From Botrimarina colliarenosi (GTDB lineage: Bacteria > Planctomycetota > Planctomycetia > Pirellulales > Lacipirellulaceae), in assembly GCF_007859955.1 (NCBI RefSeq), contig NZ_SJPR01000001.1, positions 1,989,590-2,053,589 of the forward strand: a stretch of DNA of 64,000 nucleotides, in the 5' to 3' direction. Below the pieces are notes generated by a model. It saw only the letters and a program-made list of their open reading frames with translations. It searched no databases and was not told where the DNA came from. Positions 15,644-23,577 of the stretch are shown here, piece by piece; the stretch's first letter is position 1, and each line of letters begins with the position of its first letter. The translations under genes and the position numbers were made by a program.

Positions 15644-17824
15644 ATGCTCACGGTTCAACTCCCCGACGGAAGCTCGCGCCCCTTCGAAACTGCTGTCACC
15701 TGCCGCGAGGTCGCCGAGGCGATCGGGCCCGGCCTCGCTAAGGCGGCCATCGCCGCCGAGGTGGATGGCGTGCAGCGTGACCTCGCCTACCAACTGCCCG
15801 CCGAGGGCGAGGCGGCCGTCCGCTTCCTCACCAAGCGCGACCCCGAGGCGCTCGGCGTCATGCGCCACAGCTGCGCCCACGTCATGGCCCAGGCCGTGAT
15901 GCGGCTCTACAAGGACGTGCAGCTGGCGTTCGGACCGACCACCGGCAGCGGTTTCTACTACGACATGCTCCTCCCGGAGCCGATCAGCGAGGAAGACTTC
16001 CCGAAGATCGAAGCGGAGATGAAGAAGATCGTCAAAGAGGACCTCGCCTTCGAACGCCTCGACAAACCGCGCGACGAGTCGCTGCAGCTCTGCCAAGAGC
16101 TCGGCCAACGCTTCAAGGTCGAGCACGTCGAGACCGGCCTCGGCGACCAAGACGAGCTGTCGTTCTACCGCCAGGGCGAGTTTGTCGACCTCTGCCGCGG
16201 CGTCCACATCCCCTCGACCGGGCACATCGGCAAGGCGTTCAAGCTGCTCAACGTCGCCGGCGCCTACTGGAAGGGGGACGCGAGCCGTGACCAACTCCAA
16301 CGGCTCTACGCCACCGCCTTCTTCGATAAGAAAGAACTCGCCGACTACCTCACCCAAGTCGAGGAAGCCAAGAAGCGCGACCACCGCGTGCTCGGCAAAC
16401 AGCTCGAGCTCTTCACGATCGACCAGAAGGTTGGCTCGGGGCTCATCCTCTGGCTCCCCAAGGGCGCGGTCATCCGACAGACGTTGGAGGACATGCTCAA
16501 GGCCGAGCTCACCAAACGCGGCTACGACGCGGTCTACACACCGCACGTCGGCCGGGTCGAACTGTACGAGACCTCCGGTCACTTCCCCTACTACCGCGAA
16601 AGCCAGTTCCCGGTGCTCTGCGAGCACGAGGCGGGTTCGCTGGTCGATACACTGGTCGAACGCCTCCGCGCCGGTGAGATCGAACCCGACGAAGAGGCGA
16701 AGCTGATGGACGCCGCGCGGCTGCTCGGCTTCGACGGCGACATAAAAGAGGGCGCCACAGCCGCCGAGCGCGCCGCCGCGCTCGACGTCTGGGCTCATAA
16801 GCACGAGCGCTACCTGCTCAAGCCGATGAACTGCCCGCACCACATCATGATCTACAAGTCGAAGCCGCGTTCGTACCGCGACCTGCCGGTGCGGCTCGCG
16901 GAGTTCGGCACCGTTTATCGCTACGAACAGTCGGGCGAGCTCTCTGGCATGACCCGCGTCCGCGGCTTCACGCAGGACGACGCCCACCTGTTCTGCACCC
17001 CCGAGCAGGTGCCGGCCGAGTTCCGTGGCTGCCTTGAGATGACCCAGTGGGTGCTCGAGTCGCTCGGCATGACCGACTACCGCGTGCGGCTCGGGTTCCG
17101 CGACCCGGACAGCACGAAGTACGTCGGCGCCGAAGCGTTGTGGGACGAGGCTGAGGCGCAGCTCAAGGCCGTCTGCGAGTCGATGGACCTGCCGGGCCTC
17201 TCGATCGAGCCGGGCGAGGCGGCGTTCTACGGCCCGAAGGCCGACTTTGTCGTCACCGATTGCATCGGCCGCGAGTGGCAGCTCGGCACCGTGCAGCTCG
17301 ACTACAACCTGCCGAGCGCCGACCGCTTCGGCCTGGAGTACATCGGCGCCGACAACAAGTCGCACCGCCCCGTGATGATTCACCGGGCGCCGTTCGGCTC
17401 GATGGAGCGGTTCCTCGGCGTGCTGATCGAGCACTTCGCCGGCGCGTTCCCGCTGTGGCTCGCCCCGGTGCAGGCGCGGGTCATCACCGTCAGCGAGAAG
17501 TCCGAAGCGTACGGCCGCGAGGTCGAGACGCGGCTCAAGGCGGCCGGCCTCCGCGTCGAGGGCGACTACCGCGGCTCGAAGCTCGGCGCGAAGATCCGCG
17601 AAGGCCAGCTCGAGCTGGTGCCGTACCTCGTGGTGGTCGGCGAACAAGACCGCGACAACGGCACGGTCGCGCTAAGAGACCGCATCGACGGCGACCAAGG
17701 CTCGTGCACGGTCGACGAGGCGATCGCGCGGCTCAAGCAAGAGGTGGCGGACCGCCGCGTACGGCAGGTCGCGGAAACGGCCGCGGCTGATTTGTCGGCG
17801 AAGGCGGTGGGGAATGAGTATTGA
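15644..17824 (+). CDS. thrS: Threonyl-tRNA synthetase
   Basis: A class II synthetase that charges tRNA-Thr. It has 726 residues against the usual 640-690. An N-terminal TGS domain (1-62, [15 protein letters not shown]) is followed by the editing domain with [11 protein letters not shown] (HxxxH). The catalytic core has [10 protein letters not shown] (zinc ligand Cys397), [12 protein letters not shown] (motif 2), DDAHLFC and [13 protein letters not shown] (motif 3 region). The C-terminal anticodon-binding domain starts near [11 protein letters not shown]. The extra length is an acidic, helical insertion of about 60 residues (326-388) just before the zinc Cys. A GGAAGG ribosome site lies upstream of ATG 15644. 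Essential gene. Confidence 0.97.
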   Translation: MLTVQLPDGSSRPFETAVTCREVAEAIGPGLAKAAIAAEVDGVQRDLAYQLPAEGEAAVRFLTKRDPEALGVMRHSCAHVMAQAVMRLYKDVQLAFGPTTGSGFYYDMLLPEPISEEDFPKIEAEMKKIVKEDLAFERLDKPRDESLQLCQELGQRFKVEHVETGLGDQDELSFYRQGEFVDLCRGVHIPSTGHIGKAFKLLNVAGAYWKGDASRDQLQRLYATAFFDKKELADYLTQVEEAKKRDHRVLGKQLELFTIDQKVGSGLILWLPKGAVIRQTLEDMLKAELTKRGYDAVYTPHVGRVELYETSGHFPYYRESQFPVLCEHEAGSLVDTLVERLRAGEIEPDEEAKLMDAARLLGFDGDIKEGATAAERAAALDVWAHKHERYLLKPMNCPHHIMIYKSKPRSYRDLPVRLAEFGTVYRYEQSGELSGMTRVRGFTQDDAHLFCTPEQVPAEFRGCLEMTQWVLESLGMTDYRVRLGFRDPDSTKYVGAEALWDEAEAQLKAVCESMDLPGLSIEPGEAAFYGPKADFVVTDCIGREWQLGTVQLDYNLPSADRFGLEYIGADNKSHRPVMIHRAPFGSMERFLGVLIEHFAGAFPLWLAPVQARVITVSEKSEAYGREVETRLKAAGLRVEGDYRGSKLGAKIREGQLELVPYLVVVGEQDRDNGTVALRDRIDGDQGSCTVDEAIARLKQEVADRRVRQVAETAAADLSAKAVGNEY

Positions 17825-17898
17825 ACCTCGACTGCAAAGGTTAAGACGTGCTTCTGAAAATGGAAAAGCGTGTCGGTCCTGATAGTCGAATCAGTGTC

Positions 17899-18012
17899 GT
17901 AGGCCGGAACAAGCGAAGCGCTGGTGCGGCGTGAACCCGTGCACAAACGCCGACAACACCGCCCGCCGGGCCTTCGCTTCGCTCGTTCCGGCCTACAAGA
18001 GGGGCGGCAGCG
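17899..18012. repeat. Long palindromic repeat, copy 1
   Basis: GTAGGCCGGAACAAGCG at 17899 pairs with CGCTCGTTCCGGCCTAC ending at 17996; the inner 60 bp are loosely palindromic. The core plus the AAGAGGGGCGGCAGCG tail (to 18012) recurs at 18186-18300 in the same orientation with a few substitutions. Both copies are in the non-coding gap after thrS. Confidence 0.85.
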
Positions 18013-18013
18013 C

Positions 18014-18154
18014 GGGTGGCCCCGGTTCTTGAACCGGAGTGGCGTAGCCACAAGAGGTTGATCCAGCGGGACGCCATCTCCCTCAATCGTGCCAACCGGT
18101 GACGGTACCTCTTGTCGCCTGTGGCGACCCAGGTTCGAGAACCTGGGCTACCCC
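18014..18154. repeat. Second, different palindromic element between the two long repeats
   Basis: About 140 bp. GGTTCTTGAACCGG and CCACAAGAGGT on the left mirror ACCTCTTGTCGCC and GGTTCGAGAACC on the right. Each arm also contains its own small inverted repeat (TTCTTGAA, TTCGAGAA). It belongs to a sequence family different from its neighbours. Confidence 0.65.
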
Positions 18155-18185
18155 TGACGCGATGTTGGCGGGGTGGCGCAGTGAA

Positions 18186-18300
18186 GTAGGCCGGAACAAG
18201 CGTAAGCGCTGGTCCGGCGTGAACCCGGGCGTGGACGCCGACAACACCGCTCGCCGGACCTTCGCTTCGCTCGTTCCGGCCTACAAGAGGGGCGGCAGCG
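18186..18300. repeat. Long palindromic repeat, copy 2
   Basis: The same arms as copy 1 (18186-18202 and about 18268-18284) and the same GGGGCGGCAGCG tail, ending 12 bp before the stop of the reverse-strand cytochrome c peroxidase. Reading frames through both copies give a repeated peptide by chance and are not genes. Confidence 0.85.
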
Positions 18301-18312
18301 CTTAGCGACCAC

Positions 18313-19575
18313 TCACTCGGGAAGACGCCCGGTCTCGACTGCCGGCCAATCACCGCGGAGCGCCTTGAGAAACGCCACCAGCTGGGCTTGTTCCGTGGCG
18401 GTCAGGTCGAGCGGTTCGAGCAGCGGGCTTAAGAACGGATTCGCCTCGCCCCCCTTCACGTACCACGCGACCACCTCGTCGAGCGTCGCTTGCGAGCCGT
18501 CGTGCATGTACGGTCCGGTCTCGGCGACGTTGCGGAGGCCGGGCGTCTTGAAGGCGCCGCGGTCGGCCTCGTCCTTCGTGACGAGGTAGCGTCCCCAGTC
18601 GAGTTCGTCCTCGAGCTCGGCAGGGATCGGCTCGTCGGCGTTGCGTCCCGCGAGACGCTGCATGCCGACGCCCAGATTGTGGTACGACTCGTCCGAGTAG
18701 TTGGCGCCCGCGTGGCATAGCGTGCAACCGGTGCGCTCACCGAAGAACAACGTGGCGCCACGCCGGGCAGCGTCGGATAGCGGCTGGGCAACGGCTTGCG
18801 CTTCCAGGCCAGCCAGCTCGGCAGCCAGCTCAGGATCGTCCTCGACGCCGGCGTTTCGCAGCTGTCGACGTCGCTCGGCGATGTCCCATGCGCTCGGCCC
18901 GCTGACGAGAGCACGCTCGAACGACGCGATCGCCCGGCCGGCGTTTTCGATCGTGAGCCCCTCGCCGGGAAACACTTTCTTGAACTGCAAGACGTAGCCC
19001 TCGACGTGGCGGAGCATCTCCACGACGGCGCCGTGGGTGAAGCCCATCTCGATCGGGTTCACCATCGGGCCGATCGCCTGCTCTTCGAGCGACGCCGCCC
19101 GGCCGTCCCAGAACTGGGCGCCCGAGAGGACCCGGTTCGCCGCCGTGGGCGAGTTGCGGCGCCCCTGCTGCCCCGCGACGCCGACGCCGAACTGCGTCGG
19201 GAAGGCGTACCCGTATTCAGGGGCGTGGCACGAAGCGCAGCTGACCGTGCCGTCGCGCGACAGGCGGGGGTCGAAGAAGAGCTGGCGGCCGAGTTCGATC
19301 TTCGCGCGGGTCAGCGGGTTCGCCCCGGCGCCCGGCGGGTCGATCGCTTGCAGGTCGGCGGCGCCCGCGGCGAGGCCGAGCGGCAACTCGGGACGCAGCT
19401 CGCGATGGTTGGCGGGGTCGGCGAGCCAAGCTCGGATCGCCTCGATCGTCAGCGGCCCCTCGCCTGGAATCCCCGTTAGCAGGCCGCCCTCCCCCAGACG
19501 CACCGTTTCGATGGCTTCGGAACGGGTCCCGAAGCACAACGACACGAGCAGCAAGAGGGCGATCGTCCGGGGCAT
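18313..19575 (-). CDS. Di-haem cytochrome c peroxidase (CcpA/MauG-like), periplasmic
   Basis: The protein has 420 residues with a signal peptide at about 1-21 (MPRTIALLLLVSLCFGTRSEA). Two haem-binding motifs are present: CASCH (Cys113, Cys116, His117) after LGRQLFFDPRLSRDGTVS, and CTLCH in ERTGCTLCHAGANYSDESYHN. Further family marks are the GRRNSPTAANRVL loop, FWDGRAASLEEQA, and FKTPGLRNVAETGPYMHDG near the end. The enzyme reduces hydrogen peroxide with electrons from small c-type cytochromes. The ATG at 19575 is chosen for the signal peptide. It lies 86 bp after the thiol peroxidase gene on the same strand, which suggests a shared oxidative-stress role. Confidence 0.93.
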   Translation of the reverse strand: MPRTIALLLLVSLCFGTRSEAIETVRLGEGGLLTGIPGEGPLTIEAIRAWLADPANHRELRPELPLGLAAGAADLQAIDPPGAGANPLTRAKIELGRQLFFDPRLSRDGTVSCASCHAPEYGYAFPTQFGVGVAGQQGRRNSPTAANRVLSGAQFWDGRAASLEEQAIGPMVNPIEMGFTHGAVVEMLRHVEGYVLQFKKVFPGEGLTIENAGRAIASFERALVSGPSAWDIAERRRQLRNAGVEDDPELAAELAGLEAQAVAQPLSDAARRGATLFFGERTGCTLCHAGANYSDESYHNLGVGMQRLAGRNADEPIPAELEDELDWGRYLVTKDEADRGAFKTPGLRNVAETGPYMHDGSQATLDEVVAWYVKGGEANPFLSPLLEPLDLTATEQAQLVAFLKALRGDWPAVETGRLPE

Positions 19576-19594
19576 GAATCGGGGCGTCCAGGCG

Positions 19595-19621
19595 GGGGGA
19601 GAGACGTGGCGTCTCTCCCCC
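19595..19621. terminator. Perfect 12-bp hairpin between tpx and the peroxidase gene
   Basis: GGGGGAGAGACG (19595-19606), a 3-base loop and CGTCTCTCCCCC (19610-19621). There is no T-run on the reverse strand, so it may be an attenuator, an RNA stabiliser or the end of the tpx transcript. It lies 20 bases before the peroxidase start. Confidence 0.5.
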
Positions 19622-19661
19622 ACCCTAGACCAGTGATCCGCCGACGCCAGACGGTGCGACC

Positions 19662-20183
19662 TTACGACGCGGCCGACTCGAGGGCCGACATCGCCGCGGC
19701 GTAGTCGGGCTCGCTCGTCACTTCGGGCACGTACTCGACGTAGGTGACCTTGCCGTCGGCGTCGAGGACGAAGACCGCCCGGCAGAGGATCTTCAGCTCT
19801 TCGATCAGCGTGCCGAACGCGTTGCCGAACGAACGGTCTTGATAGTCGCTGGCGACGCGGAGGTTCTTGATCGACTCGGCGCCGCAGAAGCGGTTCATCG
19901 CGAAGGGCAGGTCGAGGCTGATCGTGACCGCGTTGACCTTGTCGGCCATCGCCGAGAGCTTGTCGTTGAAGGTCTTGGTCTGCGTGGCGCAGACGCCGGT
20001 GTCGAGCGACGGGACGACGCTGAGGATCGTCGGCTTACCCTTCACGTCCGCGAGGCCGAGCGACTTCATCCCCCCTTCGAAGTAGTGGCAGGTGAAGTCG
20101 GGGGCGGGCGAGCCGGCCGCGACCGCTTCGCCGGCGAGGGTCATCGGGGCGCCTTTGAACGTAACGGCTCCGGAACGGGACAT
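19662..20183 (-). CDS. tpx: Thiol peroxidase (Tpx, peroxiredoxin family)
   Basis: A 173-residue atypical 2-Cys peroxiredoxin that reduces hydroperoxides with thioredoxin. The thioredoxin-fold pattern is clear: VTFKGAPMTLAGEAVAAGS at the N-terminus, SVVPSLDTGVCATQTKTFN with the peroxidatic Cys in the Tpx-specific context, and SLDLPFAMNRFCGAE with the resolving Cys. It ends LDADGKVTYVEYVPEVT, another Tpx signature. Length matches the family (about 165-170). The ATG at 20183 is the family start; no strong ribosome site is seen. A palindromic element lies about 120 bp upstream. Confidence 0.95.
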   Translation of the reverse strand: MSRSGAVTFKGAPMTLAGEAVAAGSPAPDFTCHYFEGGMKSLGLADVKGKPTILSVVPSLDTGVCATQTKTFNDKLSAMADKVNAVTISLDLPFAMNRFCGAESIKNLRVASDYQDRSFGNAFGTLIEELKILCRAVFVLDADGKVTYVEYVPEVTSEPDYAAAMSALESAAS

Positions 20184-20301
20184 GGGGGAAGCTCTTGGGG
20201 ATTCGGTGAACTTGAAGGACGGAGAGGAAATCCCCTGCACTATCGCGCGAGAGTCGGCTATCTGACAAGTGGGCACGATCAATTGAACCCATCAATACCA
20301 G

Positions 20302-20391
20302 GAGCCCTAAGCGTCGGCGCAGGGAGTGAACCCGGGATCGCGGATGATGAGCGTGTCCCCATTCCACTCCCGGCGCTGACGCTTAGGGCTC
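20302..20391. repeat. Inverted repeat of the GAGCCCTAAGCG family
   Basis: Arms 20302-20327 and 20366-20391 (26 bp, about two mismatches) flank a 38-base loop. The same arms occur perfectly at 46643-46729, so this is a dispersed element. It lies between tpx and the unknown reverse-strand gene. Confidence 0.8.
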
Positions 20392-20438
20392 ACTGCGCGC
20401 TTGCTTGAAAGACAGTCGTGCGGTCCGTACCGCGGACC

Positions 20439-20984
20439 CTACGCGACTGCTTTGCGCCAGCACTCGTCGAACAGCGCCCGCCATTCGGCCCGCTGCACCG
20501 CGACACAGGCGTCGGCGAGCGAGCCGCCGCGCTGCGCCGCTCGCTGGACGTGGTCGACAAAGCCGACCGGGTTCCAATGCCCGCCGAGGGCGAGGTCGAC
20601 CGTCTCCGGATGGGCCGCCGCGGCCGACGCGACGAGCGACCCCGCCGGGTGCTCGCCCGCCCGGCGGAACCAGTACTGGGCGTTGCCGTAGTCCCCCTCG
20701 CGGCGGTGCATCACGCCGTGCCAGTAGCTGCCGTCGGCGGTCGGCACGTCTTGGCAGAGGCGGTGCGCCTCGTCGAGGTAGCCGTGCAGCAGCCACACGC
20801 CGGCCAGGCAGCAAGAGAAGGCGTCGCGGTCCACGACCGAGCGCTCGGCCTCGGCCGTCAACGCGTCGAGCACCGGCCGCATCGCCCGATCGGGCCGGCC
20901 CGCGTCGAGCGGCATCGCCGGCTCGGCGCCGATCGCCTGCGCGAACGGGGCGCCGTAACGGGTGGGGTCGAAGTCGTCCATCAT
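20439..20984 (-). CDS. Conserved-looking cytoplasmic protein of unknown function
   Basis: The protein has 181 residues, or 180 if the second of two adjacent ATGs (20981) is used. It is helical and lacks a signal peptide or membrane segments. A TPR-like stretch is visible: CLAGVWLLHGYLDEAHRLC, followed by SYWHGVMHRREGDYGNAQYW and FRRAGEHPAG. That YWH-x-HRREGDY-x-NA-x-YWFRRAG pattern recalls planctomycete and acidobacterial proteins of unknown role. Strong third-position GC supports coding. The C-terminus (HWNPVGFVDHVQRA and FDECWRKAVA) is shared with no domain I recognise. Confidence 0.65.
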   Translation of the reverse strand: MMDDFDPTRYGAPFAQAIGAEPAMPLDAGRPDRAMRPVLDALTAEAERSVVDRDAFSCCLAGVWLLHGYLDEAHRLCQDVPTADGSYWHGVMHRREGDYGNAQYWFRRAGEHPAGSLVASAAAAHPETVDLALGGHWNPVGFVDHVQRAAQRGGSLADACVAVQRAEWRALFDECWRKAVA

Positions 20985-21038
20985 AGGGACGAGTTTAACC
21001 GACCCAGCCCCGCCTTGTTCAGACGCCGCGCGGCGTCC

Positions 21039-23339
21039 TTAGCGGTTCATCCAACGCTTGGGCAACGGACGGCCCGCCACGTTCTTCATCCGTGTCGACA
21101 CTTTCGCGGCGGGTTCGGCGGCGGGTTTCGGCTTCGGCCGATTCGCGGCCTGCTGCTGCGTCGTGGCCTTCTTCTCCTGCTCGACGGGCGTCGAGTCGAC
21201 GCCCTTCACTCCCCGCACCAACCGCCCGTACTCGAGCGCCTTGGCGCCGTTGTCGAGCTTCTTGTACATCGTCGCCAGGTTGCCGTAGGGGACGGCGAGG
21301 TCCTCGCTATCGAGGACGCCGGCCGAGACGGCCCGCTCCATCAACCGCGAGCCGCTCTCGGTGAGCTCGATCGCCAAGTCGCGTTGGTCCTGCGTCCAGT
21401 AGCTGACGCCCATGCTGACGAGCTCCTCCCCGTCACGCCGCGGCACGACGAACTCGCTCGGCGTCCGCTCGGCGGTGAGGATCTCACGCCCCTTGTCGTA
21501 CCAACCGACCGCCTCGGCGTGGTCTTGCTTGTGGACCGCGTTGACGGCGCCCAGGTAGAAGTAGAGCTGCCCGACGATCTGCTCGGCCGACGGCGACGTG
21601 GTCCGGGGCGCGGCGCCCTCGGAGAGCTCGTTGATCGCCAGCGAGCCGTAGGCGAGGGCCTGATTGGCGTCGCCCCGCAGGTGTTCGATCCGGACAGCGT
21701 GCTGGTACGCCTCGCCCAGATCCCAATGCACGCGGGCCCGCATCAGCGGATCGTCGCATTCGGCGAGCAACGCGTCGGCGGTCTCCTTGGCCTCGTTGAG
21801 CCACGGGCCCGGGTCCTTTGTCGGACGCATCCCGGCGAGCGCCGCCAACGCCTCGCGGGCGACCTGCAGTCGCAGCTCGAGGCCGCCGCCGTCGGACTCG
21901 ATCCGCCCTTCGGCGAAGGCCGAGGCGCGGCCGACCCACTCGGCGACCGTCGTCGCTTTGTCTTTGTAGTCGCCGCGGGCGATCTCCTGGGCCACCGCCA
22001 GATGCGACGACACGAGGAGGTCCTTCGCCAGCCGGCGTTCGTAATCGTCCTCGCTGGTGGCGAGTTGGTCGGCCACGACGATCGCCGAGTTGTGGAAGTC
22101 GATCGTCTTGCTGGCGATCGTCTTGTCGCCCATCGCGGCAAGCCGGCCCATCAGGCCGAGCGCGCCGGCGCGGACGATTTCGGGCGACGCCTCGTCGTCG
22201 AGCACCTGACGGGTCTCGAGCACCGCGCGGTCGTACTCGGCCGTGGCCAGCAACGCCTCGGCGAGCGTCAGCCGATAGGCCGGGTCGGTCGGGGCGATCT
22301 CGACCGCTTTTGCGGCGGCGTTCTGCGCCGCGGCGGCCTGGCCGGCGGCGAGGTGCTGCCGCGCCATCCGCCAGTGCGCCTGGGCGTTTTGCGGCTCGGC
22401 GCCCAACGCGAGCTGCAGGTCGGCGAGCTTCGCCTTCATTTCGTGCGGGTCGCGTTGTTCGCTGCGGAGCACGAACGTGCGGGCGTCGATCGACTCGAGC
22501 ACCAAATGGGTCACCACGTCCGACTTGCTGCGGGCCGACGGCCGGGTCAGCATCGTGAGCCCCTTCTCGGGGAACGCGACGGCCAGCAGCTCGGCGGTTG
22601 TCGGGTCGACGAGATCGACCGGGTCGATCGCCGCCAGTTGCAGGCGCTCGACCATCTGCGAGACGGTGGTCGGTTCGTCGAGCGTGACCCGCACGACCGC
22701 GACAAGGTCCTGCTCGACGAGGGCTTCAACCTGTTCGAACGGCGGGAGCTCGTAAGTGAGCACTTCGCCGCCGTCGGTCTCGCCCTTGGCGACGGCGACC
22801 CGCAGCGGTTGGCCCCACGCCGACAACAAATCGGCGCGCGAGGTGAGCCCCGGCGTCACGCCGTGGAACTTCGAGGCCGCCGGCTTCTTGGCGCCGTCCC
22901 GGGGTTTGGCTTCTTGGATGGCCGGGGCCGGCTCGGCGGCGCGGGCGGCGATCCGATCGTCGGTCGCCCACTGGGTGGCGGCGCCTTGGGCCGGCGTCGC
23001 TGCCGTCGGAGGATAGTTTTCCTCCATCGGCTCGGCGAGCTCGGGCTCAAACTCCGAGATCTGCGAGATCGGCTCGAGCGCGTGCGGCTCGTTTCCTTCG
23101 AGCGGCGCGCCCTCGCGCTTGTCGACCAGCACCGAGTCGAGCGTCGGGTGGTCCGACGCGATCGCGCCGATGTCTTGCGGCAGGTCGTAGACCAAGTCGA
23201 CCGCCCGCGCGGCCGGCGCAACCCAGCAGAGGGCCGCTCCGACGAGGGCCGCTCGGCTCACGCCGGCGAGCCACGCCCCCAAGGGGTCGCGGCGGCGAGT
23301 GGGTTCAGACCGTTGGGTCGTTAGAGACGTGCGTCGCAT
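21039..23339 (-). CDS. Large exported TPR-repeat protein
   Basis: The protein has 766 residues. The N-terminus has a basic region, then a hydrophobic segment (about 24-46, AWLAGVSRAALVGAALCWVAP) ending ARAVDL, a signal peptide or anchor. A Pro/Ala/Glu linker follows. A small alpha/beta domain (about 135-230, SKFHGVTPGLTSRADLLSAWG onward) looks like a regulatory fold. A long TPR array begins near QNAQAHWRMARQHLAAGQA. The C-terminal part ends with Lys/Pro-rich tails. The ATG at 23339 has an AGGGGAGGGA ribosome site. It is probably an envelope scaffold, but no specific function is recognised. The gene is alone, with a palindrome-rich region downstream. Confidence 0.75.
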   Translation of the reverse strand: MRRTSLTTQRSEPTRRRDPLGAWLAGVSRAALVGAALCWVAPAARAVDLVYDLPQDIGAIASDHPTLDSVLVDKREGAPLEGNEPHALEPISQISEFEPELAEPMEENYPPTAATPAQGAATQWATDDRIAARAAEPAPAIQEAKPRDGAKKPAASKFHGVTPGLTSRADLLSAWGQPLRVAVAKGETDGGEVLTYELPPFEQVEALVEQDLVAVVRVTLDEPTTVSQMVERLQLAAIDPVDLVDPTTAELLAVAFPEKGLTMLTRPSARSKSDVVTHLVLESIDARTFVLRSEQRDPHEMKAKLADLQLALGAEPQNAQAHWRMARQHLAAGQAAAAQNAAAKAVEIAPTDPAYRLTLAEALLATAEYDRAVLETRQVLDDEASPEIVRAGALGLMGRLAAMGDKTIASKTIDFHNSAIVVADQLATSEDDYERRLAKDLLVSSHLAVAQEIARGDYKDKATTVAEWVGRASAFAEGRIESDGGGLELRLQVAREALAALAGMRPTKDPGPWLNEAKETADALLAECDDPLMRARVHWDLGEAYQHAVRIEHLRGDANQALAYGSLAINELSEGAAPRTTSPSAEQIVGQLYFYLGAVNAVHKQDHAEAVGWYDKGREILTAERTPSEFVVPRRDGEELVSMGVSYWTQDQRDLAIELTESGSRLMERAVSAGVLDSEDLAVPYGNLATMYKKLDNGAKALEYGRLVRGVKGVDSTPVEQEKKATTQQQAANRPKPKPAAEPAAKVSTRMKNVAGRPLPKRWMNR

Positions 23340-23495
23340 GTGGATTCCCTCCCCTGACCCCGGTGTTTCGGTGCGGCGATCCCCTCCCTGAGAATCGATC
23401 CGCACGGCCCTGCGCTTCCGCGCACGGCCGGGCCCTATCCGGAAGGATCATCGGCGCCGCCCCAACCCTCAGCCCAGGCAGAATCCGTAGAAACG

Positions 23496-23531
23496 CCAAG
23501 CGGCCCGGTTGCAAGCAACCAGGCCGCTTGG
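23496..23531 (-). terminator. Hairpin after the PEP-CTERM gene
   Basis: CCAAGCGGCC (23496) pairs with GGCCGCTTGG (ends 23531), with an inner GGTTGC/GCAACC stem and a very short loop. On the reverse strand it follows the stop at 23578 by about 47 bases and is trailed by CGTTTCT, so it may act as a terminator. Confidence 0.65.
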
Positions 23532-23577
23532 ATTTTGGTTAAGTCCGCTCGACATTCAGCGACGTTTAGCAATGTTC

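Noticed and set aside
15530-17647. About 700-codon open frame on the reverse strand
   Set aside because: Antisense shadow of thrS, which has complete synthetase motifs on the forward strand.
18120-18150. GGTTCGAGAACC resembling a tRNA T-arm
   Set aside because: It is part of a palindromic repeat with a mirrored partner at 18023; no other tRNA arms exist.
17841-18353. Reverse-strand frame of about 170 codons with an internal repeated peptide
   Set aside because: The peptide repeat comes from two copies of a palindromic DNA repeat; there is no ribosome site or domain.
20418-23324. Very long open frame (about 970 codons) on the forward strand
   Set aside because: It lies antisense to the unknown gene at 20439 and the TPR gene at 21039 and is an effect of high GC. 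Composition is Arg/His/Asp-rich with no domain or signal.
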